Notes: generated from the letters alone by a model not told the origin. A stretch of DNA of 64,000 nucleotides from Dreissena polymorpha (GCF_020536995.1 NC_068366.1:73379536-73443535); one strand, 5' to 3'; numbered from the stretch's first letter, positions 45,361 to 59,182 are shown. Numbers and translations are program-made.

Positions 45361-47384
45361 GTTGCCACTATTTTTCTAATTCGTGTGATTCGCCAATGCA
45401 AGTTGCGTTCAATCGTGATACATCGGCTATCTCGGATTCCTCCGTGAAATAAATCGTCTGCTGATCCAGAGTGAAGTTGCGTTATGATGGGTATGACTAA
45501 AATACGTATATGACTCATATCCGCGGATATGAATGGAAAGTACGGATATGAACAAATAACGGCTTATTAGATGGATTTTCCAAAAAAAAAAATGGTTGAA
45601 AATCATTCTGCGACAAAAATACACGTCGCTTATGTGTTATGTTACGATCGAAATAATTTAAAAGCGTTTTTATTGGCATTTTTAATTTCATTAACTCTCA
45701 ATTCATATTCGCGGATATGAACGCCAAGTCAGAGCACCGCTGTTAGGCTACACAACACCAATACCAAAATTGCACCAGTAAAGCCGGTATTTGTATGATT
45801 AATATATAAATTCTATATATTTTATGGTATTTATCTTCCGATAAGCACATACTTTATTTCGCATAATATGTCTATTGAATGTACTTTGTTTTAAATAAAG
45901 TCTTGTTAAATTGATGTATAAGCGTAAATCTATGCATATATCTTTATTGTTTATAAATTATTATTTTCCCAAAAAGAATCTTTATCTAATATATAAACTA
46001 TATAAAGCTATAGATTTTTTTTTATTTTACAAATAGCCCTGAATCATATATTGACACATAAAATTATCTAAAGCGTTTGAAAAATAAGAGTTGTTTAATG
46101 AACGTAGGCCTGTGTTATATTTTGGACTATTTGCTCCAAAATGAATACATATATTAATCCTATCGCCCTGCTTCTTGTTTGGATAATGCCTCGAACAGTA
46201 TTGAATGGAATTTAATGACGTTAAGATAACGATAATATAACAACCGTTATAAAAGCTCATTTGTAACAAATTAATGTTCACGTCGCATGACTATAAACGT
46301 GGATTTTTGTTATATATTAGATGGATATGTCGTATGGTGCATTTGTATATAATTATTATCGCTCATGAATTATAATCGGGTTATTGTTTTTCATTTATGT
46401 TACATCTTGATGTATACAGACATGATTTGATATGTAATAAATTATCTATGATATTTATCTACATTGTTTCATGTTAGTGCTTTTCATTATGTTTTGTCTT
46501 TGATTGTATCATGTGATTGTTCAAATCTTGTCTGATAAGTTTATTCTATAAGCTATTATTCGTTAATTATGCTTTTGTATCTATCCTGAAACATCAATGC
46601 ACCTGTATTATATGTACTTGTTGACCTGTATAATGTGTAATGTATGTGTGTATATGTTTATATGTTTTAATTATTGCACTAAAACAGAATGTGAACAATA
46701 TGCGCATCATCGTTATTCATCGGCAAAGCGACAGATCTCTCTTGTTCTGATCCGATTTGTAGCTATCATACAATTGAAATTATTTACTCGTGTTTAGGTT
46801 TCTACGTTTCATGACTCCAAATCAAAATTAATGCCTGATACGCACGCTTAGTAGAACAGTATTTCGTAGGTGTGAACATGTTACGTTATTAACAGTTCAA
46901 GCATTATCAATAATGATATTTTCAGAAGACGCGAATCTTCAGAAACGCGAAAAACAAGTACTACGTAAAATGGGTGTCTTCTGCGACATTGCGGAGATGT
47001 TATACTTATTAAACATTAATGTGTTAACGGAAATGGAAATTTTATATGTCTTACCTCGATACTACCATTTTTTTAAGGTAAATACGGCAGAACGTATTTC
47101 GGAAAAAAATGTGGTATTCGAAAATCACGCTTTAAAGAGGCGAATAACTCAAAAGAGTGGTGAAACGGCTCAGCTCATTATCTGAAAGTGTTGCGTCAAT
47201 ATCCTCCGGGAAACTGAATGCCGAACTGACGAACGGACAGCGCGACTGCTATATGCCACGCTACCGGGGGCATAAACACTAAAGTAACGATGGTTCGTAA
47301 GGTAGGAGGGTAGGTGTAAACGACAAATGGTTTTATAATTACCAAGAAGTAAAAGTCTTTACATTTTTCAACGACTTAGGGGTT
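45361..47384. other. SEM1 5' flank and intergenic
   Basis: The SEM1 promoter should lie at 45361-45500 but no TATA box was recognised. The palindrome CATATCCGCGGATATG occurs at about 45518. A 90-codon open frame at 46913-47185 has no known family. A tail of a family 2-like element (GACGGACAG.. then CTACCGGGGGCATAAA) is at 47218-47276. Confidence 0.45.
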
Positions 47385-47699
47385 GTGCTTACCAGCGGTG
47401 GATCATTCGCTCTAGCTACGAACACGTGCGAAAAAAAGGATAACGATCCTGATATGCACTATTATTTTATTAAGAATAACAAAATACAAAAAAATATAAT
47501 GTTCAATCTGTTTGAATTTTATGTACTATCAGTCATAAATTACTGTTCGGAAGTTTTGGGTTATGATCAATGTGATACTATAGAAAGGGCACACTGTTTT
47601 GTAAATGGGCTTTTAATGATAAATCCTCTACAAATACGTTTGCATTGTATAGCGAATTGGAAAGATTTTTATTGTATATTGAAAGATACTTCAGAAAGA
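47385..47699 (+). pseudogene. LINE remnant, C-terminal reverse transcriptase part
   Basis: The frame NLFEFYVLSVINYCSEVLG followed by YDQCDTIERAH aligns by eye with VVTPILTFGSEIWGFTYSDS of the LINE at 12600-12690. It is cut at its right by the TTAA element at 47700. Confidence 0.6.
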
Positions 47700-48217
47700 T
47701 TAAAGGGGCCTTTTCACAGATTTTGGCATATTTTGAAGTTTTTCATTAAATGATTTATATTGATAAATGTAAACATTGGATCTTAAAAGCTCCAGTAAAA
47801 AATCAAGAATAACATTTAAAAAAGGAAAAAAAAGTAGCCGGTACCAGGGCTCGAACCAGTGACCGCCGGAGTCCTGGAATTAGTATGAAGTAAAAACGCA
47901 CAAGCCCTCTCGGCTATTCCGCCGAATATACACAGGTAGAGTATTTTATACCTTATATAAGCAATCTTCGTAGTTTAGTAAATTTAAACGACAACAACAG
48001 AACTCTCCAAATTATTCAATCGTTTCGCGTTGCAACGCTTTATAATTTTTAGGTTTTCAAATCGTCAAAAGATACTTATAATGGCTATATTGGACTATGG
48101 TAAATGTTCAGTAATAGTGTTTCCTCACATATATCATAACTTAAACGAAAATTTGCGAATCTGAAACAACTTTTTTCAATTTTGTCAATTTACCAAACCG
48201 CGAAAAGATCCCTTTAA
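47700..48217. mobile_element. TTAA element with internal tRNA-like module, copy E
   Basis: TTAAAGGGGCCTTTTCACAG at the left and GAAAAGATCCCTTTAA at the right. A minus-strand tRNA-like module at about 47835-47925 has a B box GGTTCGAGCCC and an A-box-like GGCGGAATAGCCGAGAGGGC. It inserted into the LINE remnant. Confidence 0.78.
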
Positions 48218-48679
48218 AGGGGACTTTTCACAGATTTTGACACGTATTAAAGTTTGTCAATAAATGCTTTATATTGATAAATTTAAACATTGGACCTAAA
48301 ATCTCAAGTAAAAAATACAATTTAAAAAATGTAACCCTCAACTGGATTCGAACCACTGACCTCTGGCGTCCTGAAGTAAAAGTTCTCCGATTCGACCACA
48401 CGGACATCCATGCTGATGTTATCGGGAGGTGTATTTTTACTTTATATATGCACTCCTCGTAGTTTCACAAAATATAACGAAAACAACAGAACTTTCTACA
48501 TAACTTTATTTCCAGGATTTCAAATCGTCAATAGATGCATATCATGGATATTTTGGAGCATGGTAAATGTTCAGTATTACTGTGTCCTCACAAATATCAT
48601 ACCTGAAACAAAAATTTGCGACTCTGAAACAATAGTTTTTAAGTTGTCAATTTACCAAAACGTGAGAATGCCCCTTTAA
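48214..48679. mobile_element. TTAA element with internal tRNA-like module, copy F
   Basis: It shares the TTAA at 48214-48217 with copy E and ends GCCCCTTTAA. The minus-strand module at about 48330-48410 has GGTTCGAATCC. It is more diverged from copies C and E than they are from each other. Confidence 0.72.
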
Positions 48680-49047
48680 ATACTTTTTAAAGATTCACTC
48701 GGTTAAACGAGAAAATGTTTATTAAATACCATTTTAAATGAACAGTTAAGTAACATAAATGTTAACAATTCTCGTACAAACTGGGCCTCACAGGTGCGCT
48801 TTATACTTCAATCCTCTGGTTTACACAAAATATGGTAATATCCGAACGCAGTTAAAATAGAATCATTCATCCTAAAGCTAAGAACCCGCGATTTCTATAT
48901 TAGTACTTAGCGGAAAAGACTAGAATATTGAATATCTATTTATGTATAAAGATTTTTTTTAAACAGCATATATAAGCAAGTTGGATAATCAGAAATGCTG
49001 AAAATATTGGCCAATTAACGTTTTCCCACGGCACATATTAAATATTG

Positions 49048-50256
<1,209 letters not shown>

Positions 50257-50930
50257 GTCCTCTACGAATCCGGGTCGTTTCGCCCTAAATCCCGTTCGCC
50301 CCTCGAGTCGTTTCGCCCCCCGAGTCGTTTCGCCCTGGGTCGTTTCGCCCTAATTCCTGGGTCGTTTCGCCCTAATTTTTATACGCATAGCGATATTAAA
50401 GGATTTATCTTAGGCGTGTCAGAAGCTGAATGGGATATTGTTTAATACAGTATTATATTATCTTAATTACTGTTTATTTTGTCTTTTGAAATAAAACAAA
50501 GTACAAAGTTATTTATATTGCATATATTTTGAAAGCTCTAATATGAATAATAAAAACACATGTATAAACAAAATATTCAATACAATGTCGAAGCACACAT
50601 TTACAATAATTGGACATACATTTTATTTTATCTAACATAAAACAACTGAGAAAATCACATCGAAATACAGATTTCATTTTATATTTATGAATAAACAAAA
50701 CATTCAATCCAGTGTCGAAGCACACATACACACTAATTTGACATGCATCTTATTTTACCTTACATAAAACAACTTAGCAAATCACATCAAACTTACATTG
50801 AATACAATGTGGTAGAATACACACGCAATCAGTTGATATAAACTTTGTATTTTACAACATTTTTTTTTTAGTTTTGCTTATTTTAATGTCCGTAACAGAC
50901 TTCAACGTCTGTTTGATAACACTATCCACT

Positions 50931-51223
50931 TCACTCCCCAGACAATCCGACAACTAAGTCTTCTGTCATGTTGTCGGACGGCCTGTACAATCTGGACACG
51001 GACTTTAAGAAATGTGTTGTGGTTACTTCATTCCCCATGTATTTGTCCCACAGGGATTGTATCTTTTCCTCCAACTTGGTGTATTAGGTTGCGACATCAC
51101 GATCCAGGTCGTCGGTAGCTACTGTGATAGCGACGATCTCTGCCTCAGTCATCAAGGTTGGTACAAGATCGTAGATGGAGCAGCCACCATATCTAACGGT
51201 AGTATTCAGATTGTGGTGCCAAC
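50931..51223 (-). pseudogene. MULE transposase, last exon
   Basis: After a TTTCAG acceptor the frame reads GWHHNLNTTVRYGGCSIYDL, completing the RTNNDVEG-WHH motif that marks this transposase group, then LEEKIQSLWDKYMGNEVTTT and LYRPSDNMTEDLVVGLSGE before TGA. One in-frame stop lies after DRDVAT, so it is broken. Confidence 0.72.
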
Positions 51224-51414
51224 CTGAAATAAAGAAACAAATTATAATGGATAATAATATATGATTTGATATTTTTATACATGCACATTAGCATCAATTA
51301 TATTTAATTATATTCATAAGCAATATGGTGTATAAGTAAGAACATCGCATTTCCGTTTTTATGATAAGTCAATTTCACTGAGTGAGCTACACACATTTTA
51401 ATACTATTATTTAC

Positions 51415-51656
51415 CTTCGACATCATTGTTTGTCCGTACTGAACGCCTAAATATGGACCAGTGTTCAGGATTGAACAGCACGTGCTGGAACCACTGACGA
51501 TCCATGTATGTCACGAGGGCATCGAGCTGCGGAGTGTTCGCGCGGTCTCTCAACGCTGCAAACACACAGCGGGAGCTGTTTCTTCATCCCATCCTTCTGG
51601 ATGAAGGCGTGAATACTCATCAATTGGCCGCTTTTCTTGAACGGGTCTTTAACAAC
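51415..51656 (-). pseudogene. MULE transposase, penultimate exon
   Basis: It ends ..EHWSIFRRSVRTNNDVE plus one base before a GTAAAT donor, in phase with the last exon. The earlier part (VVKDPFKKSGQLMSIHAF) is in a different frame, so at least one frame change lies between. Confidence 0.68.
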
Positions 51657-51723
51657 CTGAAAATCAAAAGAATATTGTTATGGCCTAACACAGACGGACA
51701 CACGCTACGTAACTGAATATGTC

Positions 51724-53282
51724 CCCTTGAGCGAATAATACAACTTAGTATACCTATATATATATTAGAAAGTGTTTAATTTGAGAAGATAATTTTAGAT
51801 GCATTATTCAGTGTACACTCGCCTTGAAGGTACCGTCCATGAACCATGAATTTTATTTTTACAATATTAGACCACTCTATTTCCCTGATAACATTGTATG
51901 CGGCAGACATTAACAGAAATATTCATTAAAATATTGAAAGAGAAAATAATGATATGTGGACAACTGTAATCCGATTAAAATCACAATCTTATGACATAAT
52001 TGTAATGTCTAAATGTTCATGTTAACTTATTTAATAATGTTAGAAATGATTAATGTTATGAAAATAATATATCAAAGTAATAACAGTTTTACGAATCAAT
52101 CCTAATTTACATAGTTTTACATAGTTTTAATTAATTTCAAATAACCAAATCTTAAAATAGATATTGTATAATGTTAGAAATGCTTAATGTTATTAAAATA
52201 ATATATCAAAATAATAAAAGTTTTACGAATTGCGTTAAGACCCGGTTTTCCATATGCACTACGCATTTTGAAAGTCTATGTAGAGCTCTGTTTCCGCGTT
52301 CATGTTTTTTGTTTTTTAATTATTTGTATTCTAATTTCTATTTAATTGTTATAAATTTTGTATAAGCATATATTTTTTACTTTAAATGAGCTATGAAAGA
52401 TATTGAAAACAGCTGTCTCCTAATCAGTAACAATACCGTATTTCTCACCACTAAAATCACAATAAACAGATAATCTGTCAGTCATTCAGAGCTGATGAGG
52501 GTACTGATTATCGAGGAGTAGATAAGGCTATTACTGATAGGGGTTGTATAGAGATAAGGCTGTAGTATGGAATACTTAAATAAATATTTTTTTAATTTGT
52601 TAATGCTTCACAATTTAATATTTAACTAATTAATGTAGAAACGTAACTCATGTACAAATTTAAAAAATGTTGGTAAATTTTATTAAAGTATTAAATAAAT
52701 AAACATTTGATTTTTGTAAAAATTGTATGATTGAGAATTATTGTAAAATTAATCATTTTTTCGTACAACCAAATACATGTAGGTATAATAAACATATATG
52801 CGCGGTTAACGTTTTTTTTCCTATAATTGTGTGCGCAATAAGTTTTCCATACGTAACGGGATCTTCGTTAATTGTTTTATGACAAATTATTAACTTCTTA
52901 GTAATTAATAGTTATTAATAAATATGTGCATGCATTATTTCTTATTTTCCATTTTAAAGTCACATCATACATTTAATTCATGAAGATGTTACAATCTTTA
53001 ATACATGAACTAATTATAAAGAGAAGATAGAATCAATAAACAAATAAACATAAAGATGTAAAGGAAAATTACAGTAAACAAATATCTTTCTTAAATTGGT
53101 CCCGAAATTATTTTAACTGGCAAATCAATGCATCATACCTCTGCCAAACTAATTAACCGTAATACTTTACGTTTGTAACACAATGAATCATAACGTTTCC
53201 GTTAATTAATTGCAATTAAAATCAAACGGATAATTGAGAAAACATCAAATTTGTAATAATTAAATAATCTTAATTTCCCATA
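51724..53282. other. MULE interior, nothing recognised
   Basis: Very AT-rich. A direct repeat of about 60 bp around ATAATGTTAGAAATG (52035-52110 and 52169-52230) is the only structure seen. The N-terminal transposase exons could not be found. Confidence 0.45.
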
Positions 53283-53398
53283 CCGTATTTCCTCGATTAT
53301 AAGACGGATTGACTATAAGACGAGACCCCAACTTTAGGTCCAGATTGGCTGTATTTTGCGTAGACTCGCTTATAAGACGGGGCAATTTTTTGGTATCC

Positions 53399-55092
53399 GG
53401 AGAAGCGCCCCCCCGGAGAACTGCCCCCTTATTTTAAAGGTGGCGGAGAGGTGCCCCCCCCATCAAATCGGTAGGGGCGGAGAACTGCCCCCCTGTCAGA
53501 ATTTAGTAGGCGGATATCTGCCCCCCCATCAAATCTGTAGGGGCGGAGAACTGCCCCCCCCGGTGTCATATTAGTTATTAGTTACGTAGTGAAAACAATA
53601 CTTACGGGTAATTTTACGTTATCGCCGTACACATTTTATCCGGTAACAATTTAATTTCATTGCAAGTATATTACCATTTATCGAACTGAATAACACAAAT
53701 TGTCTAGAGGCATATGATAATACTGTTTAATGCCCTTGGTACGCATCTGCACCACTCACTATACATGAATGCCTTGTTAAAGTCGTGTTTTAATAAGAGC
53801 GCGAAACATAGTCGAGATCCACACAGGAAACGCGTGCGTGTTAATACTGGCAATGTGTTGCAACTAAATATAGACGTGCAACTCGGTACTTATGGAGGAA
53901 AAGTTACATCGGAATTAATTCACAGTATAAAGATAGTACTGACCCATGGAAAAAAACGTAAATAGACATATAAAAAAGTAAATTAATAGGCAAGGCAAAG
54001 GCAATAATTTAGCCGACTTGAAGAAAAAAGTGAAGTTGAATTTATAAGCAATTTATTTATGTTGTTTAGTTAATTCATGTTCATGTGACATACAAAATAA
54101 CATACATAAATACACACATTACATGCAGACACAGTTACAATCATACATACATACATTCAGACATACATTTAAAAAATAAATACATGCTTACATAAACGTT
54201 CAAAACATACATTCATACATACATACATAAATACACACATTACATGCATACATACATTCACAGTTACAATCATGCATACATACATAATTGATGCAATGGT
54301 TATAGTGATAATCGAAAGTCTACGTTGCATTTTATACATATTACGGCAACAGTTTGCATTTTGAGCAGATCATGTCGACATGCCAATCAAACAAAATCGG
54401 TAACAGTTGCTTTAATTAGCAGCTAATTAGGCAGACAGAGAACTTGTTACCGTTAGCGATCTTTTAATCTTTTAATTGGTAGACCGGACCGACCTTAATT
54501 GTTAAGAACTTGTTAGCTTTGAATAAAGCCGCATACGGGTTTATTATATTGAACCGTCCAAATCCGTAATTGGCGAAAACAAACAAATAAATTATTGTTT
54601 TCAGCTTGCATAAGGATGGATTAAATTGCATGCTAATTTTTTGTTTTTATTACGGGGAAAATATCAAATAATTCTGCCGCGAAAACTTTTTATTAGCAAA
54701 ATGTTATTTGTTTTTCTTTGTTCACATTGACGAAAATCACGTGATTATCAAGATGGCGACGTCCAGGCCGAGGCAGGTATTTTTGCCGTTTTATAACTTT
54801 TATTACCTGTACAACTTTATATTACTTTTGAAATTTCACTCAATTTCCATACATAATAGCAAGAAAGTTACTGGCGTTATTGTCATTATAATACTCGCTT
54901 TATATATCGCTGCGAAATTTCTTTAATTAGGGGGCACTTCTCCGGGTCATCAATTCTGACAGGGGGGCAGTTCTCCGCCCCTTATTAATCAGCAGGGGGG
55001 CAGTTCTCCGCCCTATAAAAAAAAGTGAGGGGGCAGTTCTCCGCCCAGTGAAAAATCTTTGGGGGGGCAGTTCTCCGGGGGGGCACTTATCC
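53399..55092. mobile_element. inner nested element with GCGGAGAACTGCCCCCC arrays
   Basis: Four to five copies of a word near GGCGGAGAACTGCCCCCC stand at the left (53399-53567) and the same number, inverted, at the right (54930-55092). The interior includes a CATACATA-type microsatellite at 54110-54290. An 83-codon frame at 53714-53965 has no known family. The target duplication was not resolved. Confidence 0.65.
54110..54290. repeat. CATA-type microsatellite
   Basis: Imperfect (ACAT)n / CATACATTCA repeats in two near-duplicate runs. Confidence 0.8.
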
Positions 55093-56252
55093 TAGAACCC
55101 AATTTTTTAAAGACGAAAATCGGTAAAATTTCAAAAGTCAAAATTTGTTGGTCGGCCATTTTGTAAGTAAGTACAATACACCAAGTAAGCTCGTTATCGG
55201 ATTCGTTCCCTGATTCACGTCATGTTGACGTTCGACTTCGCAAACTGGACAACCTTAAGCTTAAAGCTGATGTCATACGACGCTCTCTTCCTCTTCGTGG
55301 ACATCTTCTTTTAACGTTATTATCAATAGAATACAATGAAATACTTGGGAAATTAATGACGATTATGATTATCGGCGCGTTATATCTCTGATTGTTTGAT
55401 TGCTGTCTGTATGTTTGAAACCAATCATATTTCTCAATAATTAATGTATGCATCAGATTGGACAATCAAATACCAGGTATGTCATTTAAACTTGATTAGT
55501 GTTGGAGGTACATGTATAATGCCATCTGTGTCCATTAAACACCCAATTAACGGCTTAATAAACAAGAGTATTGTCTGACAATTAGTTGCTAGCTGTTTGT
55601 AGCACCAAGCTATCTGTAGGGGGTCTGTTAGGGGTCAATACTATCTCGAATTGTATCAATAAAACTGCCAATTAACGGCTAGATAACGGTTGCACATGTT
55701 GATAGTCAGTCGGCAATAAACAAACTGTCATCTATGACAATAGTGTTTGCACAACAATTGCAGTTTAATTGGAAACAAATAGGTGTTTTATTTAGAAAAA
55801 TAAAGATACAGATAATAAAGCATGACGTACATTTACCCTGCATTCCCTGAAAATAGAACAAAATATGCAAAACATTATTTATTATAATGAAATAGATAGA
55901 CGATATATTTATATAAATTTAAGAAACGTTAATTGTTTCCAACCGATTTATTCAAAATGACATAAGCGATCTAACGCTGATTCTTCACCGCCACAGTAGC
56001 AACGATCCGCAGTAAATATTTTGCTGCAAATAGAAAATAATAGAATAATAACAACAGTATTTGTACACATTTGCTTTAATAAATTTTTATGTTTAATTTT
56101 TATTCGATTTTAAACTCGCGAGTATTCCAAACAGACATATCATTTATAATATATCATAACATAAGGATGTAAGCGGCAAATCACGTATCTAAACGAAAGT
56201 AGTTTCTTTTCTTCATCAGAAATACGGTTATCACTTCACAAAAATTGGTAAA
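55093..56252. other. body of the middle nested element, nothing recognised
   Basis: AT-rich, without a credible open frame. Confidence 0.4.
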
Positions 56253-56616
56253 GAAACTTATTTTTTTTCGTAGACTGCGCTTATAAGACGACCCCCCCAC
56301 TTTAGGCCTTAAAAAATCGGGAAAAAAACCCGTCTTATAATCGAGGAAATACGGTATATGATAAACAAGTACTAAATTAAAATTGCAATTAATAATAAAA
56401 TTTGTATTAAAAATCCTAATTTTCCATATATGTTAAACAAATACTAATCGGAGCGAAAGAATCATTTACAAAAGCTTAATATTACATAATAATTAAATAA
56501 GGGCGAAACAACCCACTTGTAAGGGCGAAACGACCCTGGGCGAAACGACCCGGGGTGACAGAGGGCGAACGGGATTAAGGGCGAAACGACCCGAGACCAT
56601 ATTGACCGTCCTCTAC

Positions 56617-57637
56617 CATGTCTACGGTATATCCTCTATTCCTATAACTTCGTGCAGCCCTATAACATCGTGTACTTTTTTATGACGTAAACTTCTAAGC
56701 AACATTCAAACGAACGTGCCCGAAAACTGTTCACTTTTGTAACCCGAGAATTTCCACAGCCGATAAGACAAAAATCATGAGGAAAAAACAATAAATATGA
56801 TATAAATTGTCCGTTTTTCTGACCTCGTTCCAAAGAAATAGCCAAAACAATGTTTAAAATCTGCACATTTCCTTCACCAGACGGCTATGTTTGTCAATGT
56901 TTTGATCGTAAAATGTTTTAAGAGTAGTTTCCCTTGGAGGCCCGTCTCGAATTTGTATTGTGCTCTCTGTACTTTGCATTACAATACGATTTAAGTATGC
57001 TGTGTATGCGGGAAATTTTACCCCCAAATGATGACACGAGACCATACGTTAAGATCGTGTCCGGCCTATTGCGATAAAGGTTCTCACTGCGTCAATTTGG
57101 GATTTTGTCACAAAACAACTGTCATTAGAAGGGTGACAGCCTTTTATGCCCCCATTGTGAATAGAATTTTATTTAGCTATTTTCCGTTAGTAAATACACT
57201 TTATCTAGACCTCTGAATACAGTTATCACAGTTCATATTTCGTTTTTATGAAGACCAGTTTTGTTTAAACCATTATTTTCAATACAGTTTATTCACGAAA
57301 TTCATCTAAAACAACACATATTTAATACAAATAAACACATATTCACAAAAACATATATCGGCTATTATAAACACATCCCAGGGCCTCGCTGTGACGTCAT
57401 CAAAATCGTTGCACGATCTTATAGGGTAATTCTGTGTGACGCAGAATACCATATACATGAATGTTTAAAGGTACGTAACTCCATTATTATTATCTGTCAA
57501 CCAACATATTTCACTCGTTATTTGTTAAACAAAAGTTAAATCATAAAGTATATATCAAGTTTAGTTATTGTCTAATGAATTTTCATGAAAGATATGCCAT
57601 TGAAATTTAAGGTGCACGAACTTATAGGTTTAGTGGC
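56617..57637. other. intergenic, nothing recognised
   Basis: Small open frames on both strands without family resemblance. No repeat was recognised. Confidence 0.45.
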
Positions 57638-58222
57638 TACCGTTAGTGCCATCGTGGTTACACATTAAAATCCAGAGGGTGACAATGCGATAATGCGATA
57701 GTGCGATGGCGACAATGCGATAGTACGATTTAACAATGCAATAGTACGAAGGCGACAATGCAACAGCGCGATAGTACAATGGCGACAATGTGACAACGCG
57801 ATAGTACGATGGCGACAATGCGATAGTCATATCGTACTGTCGCCATCATATCATTGCATTGTCGCCATCATACTATCACATTGTTGCCACAGTACTATCT
57901 CGGTGTCGTCTTGGTATTATTGCACTATCTCATTGTCACCATCATACTATCGCACTGTTGCCAGCGTATTGTCGTCATCCTATTATCGCATTGTCGCCAT
58001 CGTACTATCGCACTGTCGCCATCATATTGTCCCACTGTCGCCATCATACTATTACATTGTCTCCATCGTTTGATAGCGTTGTCGCATTGTCGCCATCGTA
58101 CTATCCTATTGTCTCCATCGTACTATCGCGTTGTGGCTATCTTACTATCCCATTGTCGCCATCATACTATCGCATTGTCACCCTCTGGATTTTAATGCGT
58201 AACCGCGATGGCCCTAATGGTA
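57638..58222. mobile_element. long hairpin element of inverted 22-bp repeats
   Basis: Inverted ends start TACCGTTAGTGCCATCGTGG / TACCATTAGGGCCATCGCGG and continue through AAAATCCAGAGGGTGACAAT. Inside, the left third is GCGATAGTACGATGGCGACAAT units and the right two thirds is the complement, ATTGTCGCCATCGTACTATC, in about 14 units. Nearly the whole 585 bp can fold on itself. Frames open across it are shadows. Confidence 0.82.
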
Positions 58223-58263
58223 TTCCGTAGTCCTCAAACTGCAGTTTCATCTTACTTATTTTT

Positions 58264-58505
58264 TAAGCCCCCCGGAACGGGTATAATTATAGAAGTTGAA
58301 CTGTCTGTCAGTCTGTGCGTCTGTCCAAAAACTTTTACATTGGCCATAACTTTTGCAATATTGAAGATAGCAACTTGATATTTGGTATGCATGTGTATCT
58401 CATGGAGCTGCACATTTTGAGTGGTGAAAGGTCAAGGTCATCCTTCAAGGTCAAAGGTAAAAACATTAGGGGGCATTGTGTTTCTGACAAACACATCTCT
58501 TGTTT
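58264..58505 (-). mobile_element. dispersed element (family 2), copy 3
   Basis: Complement of 32447-32750: starts AAGCCCCCCGGAACGGGTAT and ends TGTTTCTGACAAACACATCT then CTTG. It holds AAGGTCAAGGTCATCC and CAAGGTCAAAGGT. Confidence 0.75.
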
Positions 58506-59182
58506 TGTAATGAGAACCATTATATCACCCTCTCAGTCGAGTCCGAATGATGTGTAATATTGTGGTCATATGGGATCACATGTATATGGGAGCTTTCTGG
58601 GTTTAAGTGAGGTAAGCTGGAACATACTTCCAAGATCGCAACATTTTTGGGAGTTTTTCGTATATCTCAGAAACTTTATAAGATTTCAACATGAACTTTC
58701 TTGAATGTATCGATATCAAACTGAGGAAGTGCAACGCACAAGAACCATAATCCATGCAATTTCGAGTTTTTGCCCTTTGATGTTGTTGTGTGATGTTACT
58801 TTTCAGGGCTATAACATAGGTATAAATGGGATGAAGTGCCATGCTCACAAAGCATAACCCTACACTTTCTTAAATAATGAGATAGTCATTGTTATTTTTG
58901 TACTCTAAAACCTTTCAGGACTGTATCTAAAAACTGTTCATGATTTCATAGGTGTATAGATATCAATAAGGAGAATTAATTGCAGTACATAAAAACAATA
59001 ACCATTCACTTCGTTATTTTACATTTATTTTCCTGATCAACAATGTGCAATGATCAATAAGCAAAATTTATATTTTGCAGGGGATATCAATTCAACTAAT
59101 TTGCTTGTTTATTTTTAGTTCATAATCTAGTGTCATAAAGGAGCATGGTGTAGAATCATGTGTTTCAAGTTGTGATGGGCTT
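58506..59182. other. intergenic, nothing recognised
   Basis: No gene or repeat was recognised apart from short frames without family. Confidence 0.45.

Larger units (their letters stand above)
53283..56353. mobile_element. middle nested transposon, TA-flanked inverted repeats
   Basis: Ends CCGTATTTCCTCGATTATAA and its inverse, each flanked by TA. A second inverted block TATAAGACG..CCCCA..CTTTAGG lies just inside both ends. TA flanks suggest a mariner-like or other TA-targeting family; the superfamily is not certain. Confidence 0.7.
50266..56607 (-). mobile_element. Mutator-like (MULE) DNA transposon with 9-bp target duplication
   Basis: GTCCTCTAC stands on both sides (50257-50265 and 56608-56616). 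Both ends carry inverted arrays of GGGTCGTTTCGCCC (left 50271-50374, right about 56500-56593) with a shared TTTCGCCC..AATCCCGTTCGCCC stretch. Minus-strand exons encode the end of a MULE transposase. A 9-bp duplication is the hallmark of this superfamily. The transposase front is missing and much of the right part is taken up by two younger nested elements. Confidence 0.8.

Noticed and set aside
46913-47185. 90-codon open frame
   Set aside because: No family resemblance, no splice or promoter context; could not be supported as a gene.
53714-53965. 83-codon open frame inside the inner nested element
   Set aside because: Coding-like composition in the middle but no recognised domain and no support from neighbours.
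57854-58230. Long His/Tyr/Ser-rich frames
   Set aside because: They are translations of the 22-bp hairpin repeat in several frames.
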